Source: Girardinichthys multiradiatus | Taxonomy: Eukaryota > Chordata > Actinopteri > Cyprinodontiformes > Goodeidae | Length of the DNA: 64,000 nucleotides | Assembly: GCF_021462225.1 (NCBI RefSeq) | Contig: NC_061802.1 | Span: forward strand, 7,707,859 to 7,771,858 | Direction of reading: 5' to 3' | Shown: in pieces, positions 1-12,782 of the stretch | How the letters are laid out: every line of letters begins with the position of its first letter | Numbering within the stretch: the first letter of the stretch is position 1 | The notes under the pieces: generated by a model | Seen by the model: the letters and a program-made list of their open reading frames with translations, nothing else | Told to the model about the DNA's origin: nothing | Database searches by the model: none | Made by a program: the position numbers and the translations under genes

Positions 1-2469
1 AAACTGTATGTCGTAAGCTTGCTTTTTACTTTCACTACTTTAACAAGCTGCTTCTGAAGCTTAGGGTGACCTACAGCAGCTGGTATAATATGAATGTGAA
101 GGAAAATCCTGATTTATGGATATCTGACTTGCAATGCCATTGTGCTTTTTTATTTCTGAGGGGAAATTTCATGTATTCTCCACAAATCCCTGCTATCAGG
201 CTGTAAGCAGAGATTCAGTGAAAGATAAAAAAAAAAAGAAAAAGCAAACTGGAAGAGATACGATTTATGCTAACATCCTGGTAGGAATAAAGAGGACTTA
301 TGTGATTCTTTGTGATGACTGATGTCATTTCCTGAGACCCTGTATTGACAGGGAAATTCCTGCATCTTCTGTTTCTGTACCCCTGTTCTCTCCGTCCTGG
401 TCTTTTTATTTACCTGTGGCTGTATCGCAGTCTACTTTGTAAATACCCTGGGAAAAGCTGCTGATTTATTCTGGCCTACACCTTCTTTAATTCTACCTCT
501 CTAATGTCTTCAACCCCCAACACCCCTTCTTTTTTCCCTTCTAAAAATAAATTGTATGTTCTGGTAAGCGTGTGCTCATGTAATTTATTTCTGGCCTTAC
601 ATTGCAAGTAAAACCTCTTATACACATAGAAAGCATCTGCCGCCACTGCTGCGATAGTGTCAGTTTTCATTGCTTGTACTTCATTATTATTGCTCCCAGT
701 TGTATTGTCAGTCACACCAACACCACGGGACATCATGCGCTATACACATAAACTTCAAGCTAATAAGGGTCCCCTCTCCCAGCAAGCGGAAATACTGGCC
801 GCCTGCAGCAAATCATTGTGTCGCTCTTTAGAATGAATCAGTGCTGGAATATACTGTAAACAGGTTTAACAAAAGATCCTACAGTATTCTAGTGTGTCTT
901 TTGTTGAAATGAAATCTGTTTGCTAAATATGAAATTATTAAACACTTGTGCAGCTACAGCATTGTCAGAATTTTCCACCAGACTACTTGTTTATACTTCT
1001 GCTAATCTGTTTGCATCATATTATTGTACACTTTTACTTCTTTAAACGTTCACAACTCAATAAGTATTTTCCTCTGAGCTAAGTGTCTGTCCTTTTCAAC
1101 CAAATTAAATGAAACAGCAGCAGTCATCTTTTTTGCTGGTCCTAAAAAAGGCCCTGACACCAGCACCGCACACACTCCTAGACACCCTGCTGCAATTTGT
1201 TAGTCTACTTTTTTATATATTTTATCATGAAGGTGCTACATGCTCACTGTCAACAAGAGAGATTTTTTTTGTTTTTTCCCCTCTTCCAACTATCTCAATT
1301 TTCCACTTGTTTAGAAAAAAATGACTAGCCAAAACCTCTGAAGACTATAGACCTTTGAAGACTTTAACATAGAGCCACAGATGCTTTTGTAAAGATTCAG
1401 GCTGGAAGAGGTTTCTACTCTAAGCCTGTCAGGCTGACAACTGAATGTGGGTTTTTGTTTTTTCTACATTCCTTTCACCCAATAGAAATACTGATCTGCC
1501 CACAAAAAATATTGATTTATATCCTGACTTCCTCAATTCGTATATATGTACTGAAATGCAAACATATTGTGTCGCCGATAGCAACCCGATGTCATTTGTG
1601 TACGGAGATGCACAGCCTTAGATACATAACACCCCATTATCACCTTCATAGACATCTTATATTGCAGCATACACAATTTGATAATAAGCTAGGCCAGGCT
1701 GCCACAGACTGTTTTAGACATGATAAAACATTCGGTGGCATAAGCAAATTTCAGAAACATTATGTAATAACAGTGGTTCCAAGTCACAACAATGTTTCAA
1801 TAATAAAACCACAGTTTCTAGTGCAGATGCTCTATCTATGCTAATGAAAATGCTAGGATGGCGCAAGGAGCGACAAAGATTGTTTTCAAAGTTGAGCTTC
1901 CTTTCTTAGATGTTTAAGCATTTAATAAGTAAAACAAATAAAACATGGAGACGACCTCAAGACAAGAGTATTGTTGGCTGTCTTAACCCAGTTGCAGAAT
2001 TTACATTTAGCACCTGTCATCCTAATACATACACTCCGATCAAGATGCACTATAGAAGTGAACTTTAAAGAAATGGCAGATCTTTCACTTGATTTATTTT
2101 GTGTAGATACTTGTTTGCGTGTTTTTAGATACACCAACACACGTGACTAGGTAACAAAAAGTGTCACAACAGCTCCGGCATAGCTATATTTCAAAGTAAA
2201 GCAGAATGTTTGTAAATGGGTGAAAGTGTAAGGCCAAATGCAGTCCACATAAATCCAGCACAACTTTATAAAAGTTACAAAGTCCAGCACAGATGCATAT
2301 ATCTGCATGCAAGTCTTCAGCAAGAATATTACCGACTTTTTCTTTCTTTCTTTCTTGAGTTGAAAATGGAATGGTTTAAAGGAGAAAGGAACAATGGGAC
2401 AAGGATACATTGTGTTATGGTGCGCAGGTTGGTTTTTAGCTACATACTTTTTTACATGGGAGACATATA

Positions 2470-2929
2470 CACATTATATTGCCAAAAGTATTATATATAC
2501 AGTACAGAGCAAAAAGTCTTCAAGAAGGTTGAGGTCGGGATTCTGCAGGCCAGTCAATCTTGTCACCAAACTTAATATAACGGCAACCATGGAGCCAGGA
2601 GTTAATTTAGTTATAATTTATATATATATTATAACTAAATTAACTCCTGGGATCCAATCACTCCATGGTTGCAGTCATATTAAGTTTGGTGACAAGATTG
2701 ACTGGCCTGCAGAATCCTGACCTCAACCTTCTTGAACGTAGAGCAGTGGCTGCAATTCTGGTTTTCTCATCTACCTATGAACACACTCCTAAACCTTGTA
2801 GATGTTTACAGAATACTTAAAGTTGCTATTTCTGGTAAGAAATTGGACCTCATTGATTATATACATGTCTGAGCTTATTGATTTAAATACATGTAGAAGT
2901 AGACAGACAAATGCTTTTGGCAAATAGTG
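2470..2929. mobile_element. Non-autonomous Tc1-like MITE with foldback core
   Basis: The ends are imperfect inverted repeats: cacattatattgccaaaag on the left, and on the right a sequence whose reverse complement reads cactatttgccaaaagc. Both ends abut TA dinucleotides (2468-2469 and 2930-2931), as expected for Tc1/mariner target duplication. The TIR resembles a fish Tc1 terminus I recognise. The core is a palindrome made of a transposase-derived segment present twice in opposite orientation; on the + strand near 2696-2715 it reads DWPAES, like the Tc1 WPAxSPDLNP motif. No open transposase remains. Confidence 0.7.
2521..2734. repeat. Imperfect palindrome, arms about 104 bp
   Basis: The left arm starts with caagaaggttgaggtc and the right arm ends with its complement gacctcaaccttcttg. 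The centre is an AT-rich run near 2624-2630. The arms differ at a few positions and by small gaps. It lies inside the MITE at 2470-2929 and would fold into a long hairpin in the LRP8 pre-mRNA. Confidence 0.85.
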
Positions 2930-3473
2930 TATAAGTTACATTTGGCCTTTGCCTAGAAAAAATCTCAGAATACAAGCATATTTTGGAAAGAATAAATAAA
3001 TCTTTACATGGGATTTCACCTAGCGAATGTCCCAGAACCAAAAAGTCAGTTTGAAACATGAGTCTTTGTCAAACAACGGTTTATCAAAGGCCCCTCAACC
3101 TCTTGCGTTATAAGCTTCTTGTGAACACATCACCTGGAATGCAGCCTGCGATGGTTTCAACATTATGTGCTTATGGTTTAATTAACTTTTAACTGCAAAA
3201 CTGGTTTGGAAATGGAGCTCAGGAATTACGCTTCACTGTAGATTAATTTGAATTAACTGGCCTTGTTGAATAGAAAATGAGACAAGTTTTATCTCCACTC
3301 ACTTTTCCCATATGTGCTGTCTAGAAAGTCAGTCAGTGTGTGCATATGTAACTAATTAGACCTTAGCTGCTGTTTTAAAGAGCATTAATTCTGTTTAAAA
3401 TCTTGTACATATGATCTATAATATTTCCCATTGTGTAGGTTTATCATAGTAAATATTTCTTCCCTTTCCACAG

Positions 3474-3596
3474 CAAAGAAGACGTGTGCGACCACGGACT
3501 TTGCCTGTATGAACGGACAATGCCTGCCTGCTAGATGGCGCTGCGACGGAGAATCGGAGTGTGCAGATGGTTCGGATGAGGCTGATGCAATCTGCA
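3474..3596 (+). CDS. lrp8: LRP8 exon: LDL-receptor class A repeat 2
   Basis: This 123-nt exon runs from acceptor ccacag to donor gtaagt and opens with two bases of a split codon (phase 1 in, phase 1 out). It encodes [16 protein letters not shown], then [20 protein letters not shown]. That is one complete LDLa module with six cysteines and the acidic DGSDE calcium-binding motif. LDLa modules of LRP8 and VLDLR bind Reelin and apoE-type ligands outside the cell. The KKTC start and the WRCDGE core match vertebrate LRP8 and VLDLR repeat 2 alike. The call of LRP8 rather than VLDLR rests on the downstream exons. This is the first exon of the gene visible here. Confidence 0.9.
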
Positions 3597-4190
3597 GTAA
3601 GTAGCAACGCAAACCCATTGCACATTAAACAGGCGAGCATAAGCAGACATATTGGTACGTGGTCCCACAAAAGCAAACACTGATGTAACAACAGATGGAA
3701 CTGACAGTCAGGTAGGTCAACACCGTACTCTCATGCACAGTCTCACGTGTTAAAACAAGATGTGTGAGTTGGTGTGTATCCAGGAGTTAATCTTGAAGTC
3801 CACATGCAGTTTCTCAAATGCATATCCACATTACATCAGTGTTTTTTGGCTCTCATGCAATCATGCTGCATATATGGTAGTTGACCTCTGCACACATGCA
3901 TTCACACACTTCAGTTAACACTTTCGTAACTCTCAAGGATATCCATTCTTTGTGATTGTTGCACTTTGCAACCTTGAATTTCCTGCACACTGCATCAGAA
4001 AATTGCTTTCAGTTCGACTGCCTACATAGTTTATTGAAGGCCACAGACATCAGAAGACTTAGCAATATTTCTGCTTTTTTTTTTACATCATTTCCACTCA
4101 GCAAAATTGAAAATGGGTAAGAAAGCCTTTCTAAGTATTTCCATTACCTTTCTCTCACTAAGCAGCTAATCACATCAGGAAAGATAAATA

Positions 4191-4302
4191 CACTGCTCAA
4201 AAATATTAAAGGAACACTTTTTAATAAGAGTATAATATCAAGTCAGGTAAACTTCTAGAATACTGACCGGGTCAGTTTAGTAATAGAGGGGATTGTTAAT
4301 AT
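4191..4302. mobile_element. Tc1-like terminal fragment
   Basis: It begins cactgctcaaaaatattaaa next to TA (4189-4190), followed by a run closely resembling the terminus of a common fish Tc1-type element (ggaacactttttaat, then tcaagtcaggtaaacttct). The matching opposite end was not found, so it is a solo terminal fragment. The right boundary is approximate. Confidence 0.6.
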
Positions 4303-7300
4303 ATCACTATTCTTGGCATGTCATTATAGACGATCCTCTCACTCCCCAGATAAAGATGACTGGTGAGGCACTGTTCTGCTCCTAAGTACAAATTAATGTG
4401 TAGCCATGCTTTTAATACATATTACGATTATGGCATTTGTTATTATTGCACTCAGTTTTAGCATTTAGCGTTTTCCTGCAAAGATATGTCCTAGACCAGA
4501 ACTAGAAATCTCTCTTTCCTCTTCAGTCTTATTATTCAACTATCAAGCTACAACCTATCTCCTATTTGCCATTCCTTTCATCAATATGGGTCTTGAAGAG
4601 GTGATCAAAGGGGGCTTTGAAAATCCTGAATGATAAATCTGATTGGCAGAGGCCAAGAACGTGTGTGGGTTTGCATACGAGCACATGCCTTTTATAAATG
4701 CTTCGAGTGTGTGCACTAGTATAAGTATTTTGGTAAAACTGGAGTCAATGCTTGTATTTAGTATTCAGCCCAAGGTTAAAATCCAACTCATTTCATCAGA
4801 TCAGTAGACATTTGGTTAAGTCTCATTATATGTAATCAAGGTCAGACACTGAGAGCTTCGCTTACTTTTTCCAGACACATTAATCATCACTGGATTAACA
4901 TGGTGTTCTACATGCATTATTAGGTAAAGAGAAAACAAAATGTTATTAAAACAGAAATTTAAGTTGCATTTTACCAATCTAATTATAAATTTTTTTGACA
5001 AACAAGGTGCTTAGCTTTGTTTTTTAAGAAAACTGAATAGTTAATCTACTAAAAGAGATATTGATAGTGTTGAAAAATTCTGTGTAAAGCTGGATTTATG
5101 GTGAAATGTATATATTCATCTGTGCCACTTCCACCCTGGGCAAAGAAAAGGCTTATTGGTATTCAGGCAATACAGACAGATTTATATTCAGTCCCCCAAA
5201 ATATAACGAGATGACAGAACTTGTGGGTTGAATGTTGAGGGGTTGAAAGTTTGCTTGAACTTGAACATGAAATAGTTTTAATGAAACACAAATCTATTTG
5301 TCCAATATGAAGTATACACTAAAATAAACCAAACTAGAGAACCAACATAAGTATCAGTAAAAAAAAACACAAAACAAAACTGGAACCTCAACAGCAGTTA
5401 GTGTTGCAGTGTTTATCTTGACACAGTTGTGGCGTATCCAAAACTGTTTTCTGTTTTACATGGATGAAAATGGGAAGAAATTAAGAAGATTTTTTGAAAC
5501 ATCAGGTCTTGTCACACCTATGAATTTTGTGTTGCGTATGATACACCCCCCAATTTTGTGGATTATATGTTCTTCTGACTTAAGTTTGTAAAAGCTATAG
5601 AGTGCTTTTGGGTCAGGATAAATTAATTTGCATGTGCCGAGACATGCTGTCTTTTTTTTTTTTTTTTTGGGCCCATACCTAATGACCTCCTGATCATCTT
5701 GGTTTCAAAGTTCAGCCCAGTGTAGGACTGCTCCAAAGTTTACTGAGCTCATCATAAAGATGTTTGGGTGTGCATGCAGTTGGAGCCACTCCAAGCATTT
5801 GGCATACCAAGGTGAGGGAATTTTTAATCAGTGCAAACAGAGCATCTGCATAATGTAGGATGAGATTAGGTGGCATTAATCAGGTCATTGCTGCAACATC
5901 TGACTGGCACTTGCATACATTCCGTTGTGGCATATGTGTGATATATATTATATATATTGCTCATTCTAGAGAAGTTTTCAACATGCCCAGACATTGCTGG
6001 CAATCTGATTAAGATGGTGAACAAATTTCATGTGTTAAGTTTATGTTTGATGCATTTGTGTATGTTTGAATGCCATGAAAACACAAGGCATATAGTCCCA
6101 TGGGGTTGTAGATAACATATTTTTAGGACTGTCCCAAAAAAACTACACAAGGTAGACACAACTCAGAAAAGACACAAACACCCTTGGATCTTAACATGCC
6201 AACTCAAAATCTCCTATATTTAGTGAACAGCTCATTTAAATCAATCCTGTTTCCATCTGTGCTGTTTGAAGGTAAGATTTGAAGGTGACTGAGTTCATCT
6301 TGAAAGACATGGAGTACCAAATCCTTCAGGCTAACAAAATAAAGCTCCAACATTGATTTCTATGAGAAGTGATGTCATTTTATATAGGAAATTTTGGTTC
6401 CCACTCTGACTTTTTCTTTCAAATCTGTACCACAATTGCTAGATCTCGTAAGAACGAGACCTCGTGATATTAAAACATCACAATATTTCTTGTTCAGGTG
6501 ACTGCTACTTCACAAGCACTACTCTTAAATCTTTTGTTGGCAGCATTTGGGAATCCAGTAGATTTTATGAAGAAGAAAAAAGATTGAGCACTTATCAGTG
6601 CATCATATCCCTGTGTGCAAAAGTATTTTTTATGTGCTTCATCTACATGCCATCATTTGACATTTCAATTGAGCTTAATATTCAATATTTTTCTAACAAG
6701 AAGAAATCTAAATTTCAACAACACCGTGCACTAGAAAGCATGCACACATTCTGTGTTTTATAATGTCCTAATTAAAGGGTTCAGAAATCTCTGATAAAGT
6801 GTACCACCCATCCTTGTTCAGCCATCTGCATTCATTGTTTCTGTAGGCCTACATGTTTTAATTTTTCCTTCTCCAGCCTTTTTTCTGTGTTACTTTCTGA
6901 GGACTTTTAAATATCCTGTCATTGTATGTGCTGTTTGTCATCCACTTTTAATCTAAGTTCAGTTTAAGTAATGCCTTTGATAGAATTGATTGCCCTGAGA
7001 GAAAATCGATCGGCTGATCCCAGAGACTTTAGCTTGACTGCTCGTTAACTATGGACCTCCAATGACGGCTCTGAAACTCACTAGCGAAGATGTACACACA
7101 CCTAGACACAAACACTCAAGTAGTTGTGTGTAATTACACATTGAAAAAATGTGGGCCTGGAGGGAGTTCTGGAAATAATGCTCAATAAGGTACGCAAGTT
7201 CTGGTTGATGCATAAAAAGGAAGTGATTTTAAGACTTTGTTGCTTATAGTTATTGCAGTTTCATTGCTTATAGTCAAAAATAGATTATACATTTTGTGGG

Positions 7301-8178
7301 GCAGCTGTGTTTCAAAACCAAATGAGATTTTCTCTGTTTACCAATCACAAGATTCATTCAGCCTGATCAGTGCTGATAAAAAAAAAATGAAAATAAATAT
7401 CAGACAAAAAACATCAGCTTGGAGACCAAACAAAACAGGCACCAGATGTTAGGATTTTAAACTGCTTTTTCGCAAGCCTGTCTACCTGGAATTTACCGCA
7501 GTGGCCATTGACAGCTTTTGACAAGAGCTTATTCGAAACATTAAAATTCTGAAAGCATTTCAATATAGATCAGCACGCCGGCCTAGCAATTTTACTCTGA
7601 TGAGCACAGACGAGGCAGCAAAATAATGTGTCACCAGAATGCTTTATATTAGTAAGCCATGCAATGGTTGTGCATGTCTCACCTTTTTTCATATAATCTG
7701 TCCATGGTTTACTCATGAGGGTTTAACTAACTATAGGAATGTAGGTGTCAAAACATTTTTGCAAGGACACCATTAGTCATGGCACTGAAACTCTCAAAAT
7801 CCTGCAGTCGTTTTGCTTTTATTGTCACTTAAAGCTCACGTGTGAATTGAGGTATTTGAAAGGCTAGTCAGAATGCTGATATAGAATCAGGAATTTTTTA
7901 CTGTAGCTGTAGCTAATTATTTTGACTATACATGCAGGATTATCATTTTTGGGTCTGTTATCGATTTAAAAACGATCTAGCAAAGTTGCTCACTACATCT
8001 ATTCTCTGTATTGTGACAGAAGTGTTCACAGATGTATTTGACATTTTATCGTTAAAAAGACATTTTTTATTTAAAGAGCCTGAATTTTTATGATAAATCC
8101 AATTACATTTATGGAAAGTAAACATTAATAAAATATTTCAAAAAGTTAATTCAGATATATGGACATAAATTTTCATAA

Positions 8179-8508
8179 AAAGGCACTTTCAGACTACTCC
8201 TTCGCTCTCTTTTAGGACGTAGAAGGGGAACCCCGGCACGTAAACTGACTACTGCTACAACGGCTGACAACACAGACAGTAGCATAGAATCTGATGTTTC
8301 TTTAGATATATTTCAGTTACTATCAGAGAGAGATGAAGCAGTCAGAAGAAGACAGTCAGCTGTCATCAGATGGCAGAGCACATATGCTGCGACGTGCAGA
8401 CGGCCATCCAATTCTCTATTTTTGCCGGAGTCAGTCTGCATGAATTATACCACACCACCAGGAAACAGAAAGAGCACAACATCTGGATTTTCAAAAATAA
8501 TTCACTAA
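8179..8508 (+). other. Unassigned stop-free frame behind a good splice acceptor
   Basis: A frame with no ATG stays open for 109 codons, from after a stop at 8176-8178 to TAA at 8506-8508. At 8197-8215 there is a strong acceptor-like tract (ctccttcgctctcttttag). Reading from 8216 in phase 1, the same phase as the LRP8 exons, gives a polar, helix-prone peptide including DSSIESDVSLDIFQLLSERD and then AVRRRQSAVIRWQSTYAA. I recognise no domain. It may be an unannotated exon, a fragment of an old mobile-element protein, or chance. No donor-like GT stands out after it. Confidence 0.3.
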
Positions 8509-8561
8509 AGACGGACTAGATCTTGCTATATCAATAAATACATGCATATAGTTATAAATAC

Positions 8562-8745
8562 AGTCATTTTCTATTCCGCTTCTTCCATATTGGGTTGCAG
8601 GGAAGCTGGTGCCTATGTCCAGCAGTCTATGGGCAGGAGGTGGGGTACACCCTGGACAGGTTGCCAGTCCTTCGCAGGGCAACACACAAACAACCATGCA
8701 CACACTCAAGGGCAATTTAGAGGGACCAATTGACCTAACAGGCAT
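8562..8745 (-). mobile_element. Truncated SINE-like repeat (tail part)
   Basis: This stretch, including gtggggtacaccctggacag and gggcaacacacaaacaacca, is the reverse complement of the 3' half of the repeat at 34477-34829 (tgtccagggtgtaccctgcc there). The promoter-like head is missing, so the copy is 5'-truncated and lies antisense to LRP8. Confidence 0.65.
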
Positions 8746-10335
8746 GTCTCTGTGTGTATATATTAGCAGTTGTCTACATTAGATCAATTAGTTCAGTTAC
8801 TGGGCTATATACATTAACAAAGGTATACTGAACCAAAGAATTAAACATTAAATGCACCAAACTAAGCAACAAATATAGCTTCCCTGCACAGTTTACTCAC
8901 CCATTGTACAACAAAACATAGGAAAACATCTGGATGCATAAAACGAAAAGTGAAGCAGTTTAACTGGTTTAACTTTCACAAAAATGAGTGGTTTTGGACT
9001 TGCTTCCTCATTTACCACTAGCTTTTATTGCGTGATCGCAGCAGACCGGAGCGATGCAGATGTAAATCAGAAGGGCAGAGAAGTTTGCGGCCAGATTGGA
9101 GCGCAGCGGACTAAACAGTCTAAACAGTTTGTGTACAGGATGTGTGTTGTCTGTAGAGATTTTAGTTGCCCTTTTTCCTGACCCTAGAACTGTACAAGTC
9201 CTGAATGGAGGGACGGTCAGCCCTTATGATCCTCTCTGCAGACCTAATTGTTGTATGGCTAGACAACAATCCCTAAACTTCTGTGAGCTGTGGAGGATAT
9301 TTTATATTCATGACATATAAGCCTTGTATCATCTCAGTGAATAATCTATTCCAGGTCTACTCAAGCATTTCACACTTGGAGGCACGCTGATAAAGGCTGT
9401 CTTGAAAAGTCTCTGAGCCCATTATGATAGAGAATGGGAGGAAAGTATTCTAGCACAAATGAGAATTCTGATGAGTATAGAAGTCAAGTAATCTCAAGTC
9501 ATTGTTCACGGTTGAGAAGCGTCATCAGATAAAACTAAGAGAACAACAGTGTATGCATCCCCGTCGGTTCTGCCATCATGATATCAAAGCAGCTGTGTTT
9601 TAATTGAGAAAACGGGGGATTTTAAAACATTTGGTTTTTTCATATGCTTCAAACTAAACTTGTAAGGCCTTAAACTTAACACATTTATGATGGAAATGTT
9701 GTATATGTACACTCAAACTTGTAATTAACTAGTGTGAAAATAATTTACATCTAAATGTGTCCTGATATGTTTTGCACATATTGATCATCTTATATTTTTT
9801 GTCTATTTTACGCAACACCTCAGGGTTTATTTCTTTCCAATCCAGCTGATGAAAGCCATTCATCTAAAGAAACAAACTGTCAAAGTGGCGCCTCTCATCA
9901 CAGCAAGACTTCTCACCCACTTATGGTAGTTGTGATTTATAGAGCTCATATCCACTCATTTCCACTGCCTTCATGTTCTTTTCCATATGGTAATCATAGA
10001 TTTGCTCAGCAAAAGAGTAAAGAAAAGCTTGTGGAGATTTTATAAGTGGCCAGTAGAAGTAGATTGATTTAAAGAAGTTTTGCAACTTGAATTTCTCTCA
10101 AGGTTCCTATGCTGTCCTGAAAAGTCTTCAACTTGATTTTATCATTTTCCAGGTCTAGAAAAGTATGGAAAAAAGACAATTGAGTATGGACAAAGGTTTG
10201 ATTGTCAAAACTATGTCCTTTCTTTCATTTTCTAAAGGCAAAAAAAGATCAAGCTATTTGGATTGTAGCAACTTTAAATTCAGATTGAACTAGATCTTTG
10301 GTTCCTAAACTGTTATTTTAAAATGTCAAACAAAG

Positions 10336-10510
10336 CAGGTGCGCAGGGGTGAAGTGCACGACCCATTTATGGAGGCTACAGTCCTCGACCCAACTGTCAC
10401 GGGTTTGAGTCCGGACAAACCCTTTGCTGCATGTCTTTCCCCCTCTCTCTTTGCCCCATTTCCTGTTGGTCAACTTACAAAATAAAGGCCACTAGTTCCA
10501 CAAAAAAAAT
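10336..10510 (+). mobile_element. tRNA-derived SINE
   Basis: The head carries an A-box-like stretch (ggtgcgcaggggtgaag) and a B-box-like stretch (gggtttgagtcc) about 60 bp apart. A body with ctttgctgcatgtctttccc follows, ending in aataaaggccactag plus an A-rich tail. The same body and tail occur at 45283-45421, and on the opposite strand at 57405-57572. It sits in intron sequence and encodes no protein. Confidence 0.7.
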
Positions 10511-10789
10511 AGTCAAACAAAACTATAAAACAGTTTTTTAACAAATGGAACAAAAGTTTAAAAAAAATCACAAAACTGCTTTAAATAACACACATTTAGT
10601 GCTTGATACTCCTGTCCAGTAGTTAGATTTACTTTCAGAATCTTTATTCGCCAGGTTTCAAACAAGGAATTTGACTTCGGTTGCACTTTGCTTTCGATGA
10701 AGACATTTTGAATTTAAATACTTAAAAAATAAAATAGGAAATGTATTTTTTGTAAATATGTATCTATATAGTAGATTTACTCACTAGTA

Positions 10790-12379
10790 CAGGTCCTTCT
10801 CAAAATATTAGCATATTGTGATAAAGTTCATTATTTTCCATAATGTCATGATGAAAATTTAACATTCATATATTTTAGATTCATTGCACACTAACTGAAA
10901 TATTTCAGGTCTTTTATTGTCTTAATACGGATGATTTTGGCATACAGCTCATGAAAACCCAAAATTCCTATCTCACAAAATTAGCATATTTCATCCGACC
11001 AATAAAAGAAATGTGTTTTTAATACAAAAAACGTCAACCTTCAAATAATCATGTACAGTTATGCACTCAATACTTGGTCGGGAATCCTTTGGCAGAAATG
11101 ACTGCTTCAATGCGGCGTGGCATGGAGGCAATCAGCCTGTGGCACTGATGAGGTCTTATGGAGGCCCAGGATGCTTCGATAGCGGCCTTTAGCTCATCCA
11201 GAGTGTTGGGTCTTGAGTTTCTCAACGTTCTTTTCACAATATCCCACAGATTCTCTATGGGGTTCAGGTCAGGAGAGTTGGCAGGCCAATTGAGCACAGT
11301 GATACCATGGTCAGTAAACCATTTACCAGTAGTTTTGGCACTGTGCGCAGGTGCCAGGTTGTGCTGAAAAATGAAATCTTCATCTCCATAAAGCTTTTCA
11401 GCAGATGGAAGCATGAAGTGCTCCAAAATCTCCTGATAGCTAGCTGCATTGACCCTGCCCTTGATAAAACACAGTGGACCAACACCAGCAGCTGACACGG
11501 CACCCCAGACCATCACTGACTGTGGGTACTTGACACTGGACTTCTGGAATTTTGGCATTTCCTTCTCCCCAGTCTTCCTCCAGACTCTGGCACCTTGATT
11601 TCCGAATGACATGCAGAATTTGCTTTCATCCGAAAAAAGTACTTTGGACCACTGAGCAACAGTCCAGTGCTGCTTCTCTGTAGCCCAGGTCAGGCGCTTC
11701 TGCCGCTGTTTCTGGTTCAAAGGTGGCTTGACCTGGGGAATGCGGCACACGCCTGTGCACCGTGGCTCTGAATGTTTTTACTCCAGACTCAGTCCACTGC
11801 TTCCGCAGGTCCCCCAAGCTCTGGAATCGGCCCTTCTCCACAATCTTCCTCAGGGTCCGGTCACCTCTTCTCGTTGTGCAGCGTTTTCTGCCACACTTTT
11901 TCCTTCCCACAGACTTCCCACTGAGGTGCCTTGATACAGCACTCTGGGAACAGCCTATTCGTTCAGAAATTTCTTTCTGTGTCTTACCCTCTTGCTTGAG
12001 GGTGTCAATAGTGGCCTTCTGGACAGCAGTCAGGTCGGCAGTCTTACCCATGATTGGGGTTTTGAGTGATGAACCAGGCTGGGAGTTTTAAAGGCCTCAG
12101 GAATCTTTTGCAGGTGTTTAGAGTTAACTCGTTGATTCAGATGATTAGGTTCATAGCTCGTTTAGAGACCCTTTTAATGATATGCTAATTTTGTGAGATA
12201 GGAATTTTGGGTTTTCATGAGCTGTATGCCACAATCATCCGTATTAAGACGATAAAAGACCTGAAATATTTCAGTTAGTGTGCAATGAATCCAAAATATA
12301 TGAATGTTAAATTTTCATCATGTCATTATGGAAAATAATGAACTTTATCACAATATGCTAATATTTTGAGAAGGACCTG
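10790..12379 (-). mobile_element. Tc1-like transposon, copy 1 (1590 bp)
   Basis: A full-length element flanked by TA (10788-10789, 12380-12381). The ends start caggtccttctcaaaatatt and are inverted repeats of about 200 bp. Within each TIR an outer (ctcaaaatattagcatat) and an inner (ctcacaaaattagcatat) motif repeat, an IR/DR arrangement. The transposase frame is on the - strand, antisense to LRP8. A 20-bp deletion relative to copy 2, with gcac at both edges, lies near 11744-11750. Adding it back gives 1610 bp, the same figure derived from copies 2 and 3. Confidence 0.95.
11067..12051 (-). pseudogene. Tc1 transposase pseudogene, copy 1 (frameshifted)
   Basis: The frame starts at the ATG at 12051 (MGKTADLTAV) with the N-terminal helix-turn-helix (SQSAVSRHL). 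It is broken near 11745 by a 20-bp deletion that removes the end of the DNA-binding half. The catalytic half continues in another frame to 11067, ending GFPTKY. The catalytic aspartate is visible in FSDESKF and the glutamate in NPIENLW; the second aspartate position reads FQHN instead of the FQHD of copies 2 and 3. So this copy is doubly damaged: a frameshift plus loss of a DDE residue. It cannot encode active transposase, although its ends could still be mobilised in trans. Confidence 0.92.
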
Positions 12380-12782
12380 TATAAGAGCTGATCTAAGTTT
12401 GTTCAGATGGCATTATTCCAACGTTTTTGTGAGATAAAATAAGGAGAATATGATAAGGCTACTTTTAAAACATTTTTAACTATTAAACTGTCCACTTGCT
12501 AGTGGCACCAGGTGAAAGAACAAGCAGAAGCAGAGCTTGCTGGGTATTTTATAGAAACTTCCTCCTGTGGTGGAAACTTAGCAACCACAAAATTTTGGTT
12601 TGAGTAATCTGAATAAATTTGTCCATGAAATGAAGGTTAACATTTTTACAGCACTTAAAATGAACTGAAACTAAAAATAGTAATAAGGCAACATGACAAG
12701 CAATTACTTGACAGTCACTGCGTACCTCGTGTACTGAGATCCAATTTTATGAGGTTCAGTAAAATCAGAAATGCATACCATC

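Larger units (their letters stand above)
1..3473 (+). other. lrp8: LRP8 intron, 3' part (host gene)
   Basis: This is the downstream end of an intron that enters from the left edge and ends at the acceptor before the LDLa2 exon (pyrimidine tract about 3456-3470, AG at 3472-3473). I looked for an LDLa1 exon (Cys-rich, with an SDE motif) and found none, so the signal peptide and LDLa1 must lie further upstream. Bases 1-2469 hold no gene or repeat I can name. 2470-2929 is a Tc1-type MITE. 2930-3455 shows nothing recognisable. Confidence 0.75.

Noticed and set aside
1..3473. LDLa1 or signal-peptide exon
   Set aside because: I found no Cys-rich module or hydrophobic leader with fitting splice sites. 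The open frames here are short and lack domain features.
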